This document shows positions 18,051-22,485 of a stretch of DNA of 22,485 bases, piece by piece (position 1 is the stretch's first letter; every line of letters starts with the position of its first letter). A program made the position numbers and the translations under genes. Below the pieces are notes generated by a model. It was not told where the DNA came from and did not search any database. It saw nothing but the letters and a program-made list of their open reading frames with translations. This DNA is from Larix sibirica (lineage: Eukaryota; Streptophyta; Pinopsida; Pinales; Pinaceae): assembly GCA_004151065.3 (NCBI GenBank), contig NWUY0300007959.1:81970-104454 (forward strand), in the 5' to 3' direction.

Positions 18051-18538
18051 AGGCATATGAAGATCACTTAATACCAAAGGATTGGCAAAACACTACATGT
18101 GTGAGGAATGATCGTGCTACAAAGACATTGCATTGACATCCTAATCACAAAAGTCAATGCTTTGACTAATCAATGTATCAACATCATTTTGAACATTAAT
18201 CTCATCAAAGGCTCTTCTATTTATGATCATGCTGGTATCTGTAACCGTCTGCTTTTAGCCTTCTCCGATCCTTTTCATAACTGCTCCTCCATTTGTCATT
18301 CTTCATCTCCCATGTATTTTTACTTCCCCACGTTTCTATGGATTTTCATCTCCCATGGATGTTGACTGCTCCATTTAATGTCTTTGTAACAGTCCTGTAA
18401 CTCTCATATCGATCCAACTCTCTTGGGGTCCACTTATTTCCTCATTCAGCCTATTCCCATTTTTCTTGTACATGTGCATGCTACTTGTCCCTTGGTCAAC
18501 CTCCATGCACATACCCTTGGGGTACTTTTGTTCTTCAG
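18051..18538. other. Spacer between LTR relic and exon-like segment
   Basis: No recognised protein in any frame. The last 17 bases (TACTTTTGTTCTTCAG, ending at 18538) make a strong 3' splice site for the segment that follows. The preceding region therefore probably lies in an intron. Confidence 0.4.
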
Positions 18539-18682
18539 TCAATGCTCCTGCATCAGGGAAAAGTATGGGCATGCTTCATGATAGTGCTGGTGTGAGGAGA
18601 GCAGCATATGAATTAGCAAGTGGTCCATGTGGAGATGGAGATTGGTTAAAGAAGGGAGTGCTTCTCAGTTTGATTAAGGTAC
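18539..18682 (+). CDS. Exon-like segment of an unidentified gene (internal exon)
   Basis: The segment is open in frame 1 and gives NAPASGKSMGMLHDSAGVRR, then AAYELASGPCGDGDWLKKGV and LLSLIKV. The composition is that of a normal globular protein, unlike the AT-rich shadows around it. It is bounded by a pyrimidine-rich acceptor (TTTTGTTCTTCAG, ending 18538) and by overlapping donors: AAG|GTACGT at 18679, or GTAC|GTAAGA at 18683. Using the second donor, the segment joins the next exon (20888) in frame; the first gives a stop. I do not recognise the protein. No upstream exon is visible in the window, so the rest of the gene lies to the left beyond the retroelements, or was lost. It could also be a gene fragment carried by a transposon. 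Confidence 0.5.
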
Positions 18683-19473
18683 GTAAGAATTTGATTATGG
18701 CAAGGACAATTATAAACCACTGTTTTTAGAATTTCTACAAGCAAGAATACCAGTGATTCCTTACATTGGATTGAGGACCATAACATTCTTCTTCGCACAC
18801 TGTTTTGTTATTACATTGATTTTTCTAATCATAGTCTTCAGCTCGTCCACCTATGTCTATATAGGTTCAATTGTTCTGTTTCTTCCTTTATTGGTATTCA
18901 TGCCAACCTGCATTCATATCATCAACATGTTACAGTTGCCACTTACTAGTATATGTGATGAATAATCAAACAGTCATGGTTATTGCATTTATAAATGTGA
19001 GATAAAGTAGAAAAAATGGAGAGCACATAGTGGACTTGAATCCAAACTACCTCTAGGAAATTCAAGTATGCTAAACTAGTTTTTCTATTGGCGAAGTTAG
19101 TAACAAAAAGGACAAATACGAATCTAAAATCGTGTCTTAAATAGGAAATGACAGAGACACTACTATGATTAAACAATGGAAGGAATAATTTATACACCAA
19201 TAGCCCTCCCAACTAGCTAAAGCACCCTAAAAGCAAACATGAAAGAAATAGTTTTCTCTCAAATAATCACAATTCTGACTGTATAGTCAACAATTCCGAG
19301 AAATATGATGAAATAACAGAGAATGGAGTTGAGGAAGCAGACAGTGATGAAATTGGAATCTCTTCTAGATATTATAATTTTAGAGTGATTCCTTGTCAAA
19401 GCATAAGGAAGGCATTGATAAATTCCAGTATCACAAAGGTCTGTTGAAAGGGATACAAATATGTTAAGACGTT

Positions 19474-19790
19474 AGCATTTCCCAGCTACTATTTGTCGAT
19501 GATATCATGATATCTGGACAACGCTCAAGAAGGAAGATTAAAGGAATAAAGGAGATATTGGATAATTATTGCAAGGCTACAGGTATGGAGTTTAATTTAA
19601 ATAAGTCTATATTGTACAATGAAATAAGCCTAGATTGTAAATCTGTTTTCAATGAATGTGATGGATTTAGATAAGGAGCAAAGTACTTTGGGTTTAAAAC
19701 TTTAATCTAAAACCTAATCGTTATAAGTATGAGAAATGGATTCAATGTTGTTTATGAGGATTTTGCAACACGAAAATGTCAAAACGTCAA
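19474..19790 (+). pseudogene. LINE reverse transcriptase fragment (catalytic motif region)
   Basis: Frame 1 reads SISQLLFVDDIMISGQ, with the F-[AV]-D-D catalytic block of reverse transcriptase preserved. It continues KGIKEILDNYCKATGMEFNL and NKSILYNEISLDC, the characteristic region after the catalytic motif. A stop at 19672-19674 and a frame change lead to LKPNRYKYEKWIQC, the next conserved block. Only about 100 residues remain of an ORF2 that usually exceeds 1000. The same blocks occur on the minus strand at 13880-13720 in the larger LINE relic, but the two copies have clearly diverged. Confidence 0.75.
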
Positions 19791-20409
19791 TTGACTGGCG
19801 ATGCACAACCACACCACTTAGAATGAATTCACCCTATGCTCACATCAAGTGTCATGGGTTGAAGTCTTACAGGACAGATCTCACATTGGCCTTTGCCTTT
19901 GCTTTGAATCCAATGTACAAAAAAATGTAACCCTTGAAAATGACCAGTTGCTTGGATGAAAAAAAAAAACCTTGGACCTGTGGATCCATCGCTTGAGTGT
20001 ACTCATACTGTCTTCAACAAATTTCTGCAAAGCTCCCTCTACCCAGCAAATTAGTTGTCACAAGAATTCACAATACCAGAGTGAATCCTAACCTGGTGTG
20101 TTGGTAATTTGCAGATGGTTTGCATCCTGTCACGCAAGGTTATCAAAATATGGTTCCATGTGAAAAATCTTGATAGCGTGGATGTGTTGGGCATGATTGC
20201 AATCCATGGGAAGATATGTGAGCTAGAATGCCATCAAAACATTCATCCATTTTGAAAAAGATCAGATCCTTTGAATCTGTTATTTTGTTCGTTGGAACAA
20301 TAATTATGCAATCATCCTTCTTGGTTTGCCTCAAAATTGAATGTTAGGCATGATCGATAGAACTTTTTGGAGGGAGCCTCTTTGTTAATAGTTGTACAAA
20401 CAACAATGG

Positions 20410-20690
20410 TGTGACAAACTATCACACTGCTATTGTATACTAGCTCCAACCTCACACTTTCAATTGCTTTCCATCTTCCTCATACAAAACATGATTTACT
20501 TTCATATTGATAGAGGATTCCTCAAATCAAACATCTTCATTCTCTAAAGCCTTGCTTAACAATTCGTTGCTCATAGCACCAACAATTTCGATTCTCTTTC
20601 ATATTAGTTTTTCTCACAAGTGCCTTCCATAGGAACATGCTTTTTCAAGCTCCTTCCTACCTTTTTTTTGGTGCACACAATAGAATTGAC
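20410..20690 (-). pseudogene. Unassigned coding-like relic
   Basis: Minus-strand reading gives KGRKELEKACSYGRHL, then, after stops that could be mutated Trp or Gln codons, KRIEIVGAMSNELLSKALENEDV, and then SSINMKVNHVLYEEDGKQLKV. Amino-acid composition is protein-like over some 90 residues despite about four stops, so it may be an old transposon or gene fragment. I do not recognise the family. Confidence 0.25.
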
Positions 20691-20887
20691 CTTGCTTTAA
20701 ATATTTCATATTCTTATTGCACAATCTTCTCGATGGAGACAATCCTTGCACTTTGGCTTCAAACTGGTCTCTCATGAATGTAATATCTGCATTAGCCCTT
20801 CTAGCGACTCTTGTGTGACTGATAAGGGTTCTTCCAAACCGTCCTTTCTTGCACAAGATCATATGCTTCATCTTCTTCCTCCTGCAG

Positions 20888-21018
20888 GAGCATTGAGGCC
20901 CAATGGGGAAGCTGGTATGGCTGCTGGAACTAAGAGAAAGTGGGGCGTTGATATGACCTTTGATGATGAGAACTCGAGTAACAATACCTCTAATGTGCCT
21001 CGATTTCGAGTTACATAA
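20888..21018 (+). CDS. Terminal exon of the unidentified gene
   Basis: Starts after the acceptor CTTCCTCCTGCAG (ending 20887) with two bases of a split codon, then reads ALRPNGEAGMAAGTKRKWG, VDMTFDDENSSNNTSNV and PRFRVT before TAA at 21016-21018. Joined to the exon ending at 18682, the split codon completes to CGA (Arg), giving SLIKVRALRPNGEAG without a break. The C-terminus is hydrophilic and Asn/Ser-rich, with a short basic patch (TKRKW). A poly(A) signal follows at 21045-21050. Identity and function are unknown. Confidence 0.5.
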
Positions 21019-21050
21019 TTAAATGGTGAAATTGTTTGCATAAAAATAAA
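21019..21050 (+). terminator. Poly(A) signal after the terminal exon
   Basis: AATAAA at 21045-21050, 27 bases after the stop codon, within an A-rich stretch. Position is plausible but close to the stop, and the motif is common in AT-rich DNA. Confidence 0.35.
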
Positions 21051-22485
21051 ACATAAAAAAATTCAATTGGGGTCTAACTGCTTGGTTAGTATATTCAGAG
21101 TACTTATTTGAGCAAGTTGTAATACTTCATTTCACTCTAGTATTTTCTCGGAGCATATTTCAGATCTAGAAGATCATATTACCGTTGGTTTTTACTCAGT
21201 ATATCTATCATATTACCGTTGGTTTGGTATTCTATCAATTTTGATATATTGCGGACATGCTATGATATTTCAAGTATAGTAATTCATAATTTGAAGCTTC
21301 AATGGATTGGAAAACTAATGGTCACACAACCCCTTTTAAAAGAAGCCCTAAATCAATGTCATGCTAGTTTCAATCCCCATGTGATTAAGGCAACTTGAAA
21401 TCAAATATATAATAAATCATAGCTTTGAATAATTTTAATTAGTTTGATATTAGTCATTGATAAGAGCTTCATTGAGATTAAATCCATTGCTATCCTTTTC
21501 GCAAGATCTGCTATATATATCCTTATGACCACAAGAATTTAGTTTGAACAAACTTTGGTTACAAGTCACTTAATAAATTTCTTGGTGGTATAACTCTTGA
21601 GGGCCTAGGTGCATTGATGAATAAGCTTTCAGGTTCCTTAAAAAGTCTAAGACAATCGGGGCAGTTTTGAAAACTTTATCGTGGTCACCTTGCTGTTGAT
21701 TATCTATACATATATGGTACCTATGGTATCAAGACTCCTAAAACAATTGAGATCTTATATAACTTGATGATCTTCACACCTATATCATACACTGGTTGAA
21801 TCATCATTTTGGATATTCATTTGAAGGAAAAATTGACCAATTGTTACCACTTTTGTCTTACTACTTCACAAACTTTCTCATGACAACTCTCTGTTTTTGA
21901 TAGACCTTTTATTGGCACCAATCTATATCATTTGAATACTTCTATCTTGGTTTAACAAAATCACTATTATCACTAATTTGATTGGCTGCCATTTCGGTCT
22001 CTCGATGGTTAGATCTATTAATGTTTTGAGGACTGAAAACACACCTAGGTCTGATATAAACCTTGAATTCCTATTATGCAGCCACAACTGTTCTGAGTCT
22101 TTAATTCTTGTACCTTTAACATATTGAATTGAATTTATGTGGGTGTCTAACAAACTAATAGAAGTATGTGTGCTCTTGAAATCTGAGTTTCGACCTATGC
22201 TATTTGTGTTTCAAAGGGTAAAGAATCAACATTCACACTTAACATCACGAGAAAACAAATCTAGTATCCATTGGTTCGCAATACATTGCCTTGAGTATAT
22301 AAATTATTGGACACTTTGATCAATAAGATTCTTAGTGGAAATGGTGGATTGCTATGACCTAAAAGTTAAGTGAGATGCGATTGTCGGGATTTCTAGGTGG
22401 TTTTCAAGAATACAATAGAATTTATGATTTGCTCTTGAATGAAAGACTAACTATATATTAATAGTATGAATGAGTTAATTTCATA
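21051..22485. other. AT-rich intergenic stretch, no gene recognised
   Basis: No recognised protein or element. A 19-bp direct repeat, ATCATATTACCGTTGGTTT, occurs at 21173-21191 and 21207-21225. A weakly protein-like plus-strand run at about 21565-21770 (LNKFLGGITLEGLGALMNKL) is interrupted by a stop and matches nothing I know. Confidence 0.5.

Larger units (their letters stand above)
18683..20887 (+). other. Putative 2.2-kb intron hosting a LINE fragment
   Basis: Donor GTAAGA at 18683 and acceptor CTTCATCTTCTTCCTCCTGCAG ending at 20887 are both of plant type. Most of the sequence is AT-rich and unreadable; it includes a LINE reverse transcriptase fragment (19474-19790) and an unassigned coding-like minus-strand relic (20410-20690). 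Introns of this size with retroelements are common in large plant genomes. Confidence 0.4.

Noticed and set aside
18753-18965. Hydrophobic 70-codon frame resembling a membrane protein
   Set aside because: Pyrimidine-rich intron-like DNA gives hydrophobic translations (Phe, Leu, Ile); no homology or splice support.

Overview
The window looks like nuclear intergenic DNA from a large-genome land plant, most probably a gymnosperm (inference). It is AT-rich and sparse in genes. It is filled with eroded plant-type LINE (L1-clade) pieces, a tRNA-derived SINE relic, a truncated LTR retrotransposon with an initiator-Met-tRNA primer site, and many short head-to-tail duplications. Single ambiguous bases (n) sit at 2182 and 11781. 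There is no bacterial-type gene organisation.

Layout. 1-1050 is the 3' part of a LINE in which an ORF1 (gag-like) remnant leads directly into a 3' UTR and A-tail, with no ORF2 between. 1051-2175 is AT-rich non-coding DNA with a perfect 28-bp palindrome. 2176-2552 is a minus-strand LINE tail (RNase H C-terminus). 2904-3263 is a two-copy tandem repeat. 3617-5200 is a 5'-truncated plus-strand LINE RNase H followed by a long unusually open downstream stretch. 5379-5660 is a minus-strand SINE-like relic. 5700-8260 holds the one convincing intact gene: a 332-codon single-exon reading frame (7000-7998) for an N-terminally membrane-anchored, Ser/Pro-rich plant protein of unknown function, with a likely 5'-UTR intron and a poly(A) signal. 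8260-10390 is mostly featureless, with one 54-bp tandem duplication. 10390-11500 (plus) and 11530-15000 (minus) are two LINE ORF2 relics facing each other tail to tail. 15429-18050 is an AT-rich minisatellite followed by a decayed LTR retrotransposon (LTR end, primer-binding site, protease-like piece). 18539-21018 contains two exon-like segments with good splice sites that join in frame and end in a stop codon followed by AATAAA; a LINE reverse transcriptase fragment lies in the presumed intron. 21051-22485 shows nothing recognisable.

The retroelement genes are all broken (stops, frameshifts, lost catalytic Asp residues), so they are fossils rather than working systems. The only units likely to be functional are the membrane protein gene and, less surely, the 3' end of the gene at 18539-21018. 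I did not find a coherent new multi-gene system. The most worthwhile leads are the two-exon gene fragment, the ORF1-only LINE, the long open stretch after the 3.6-kb RNase H relic, and the repeated occurrence of short tandem duplications across the window.
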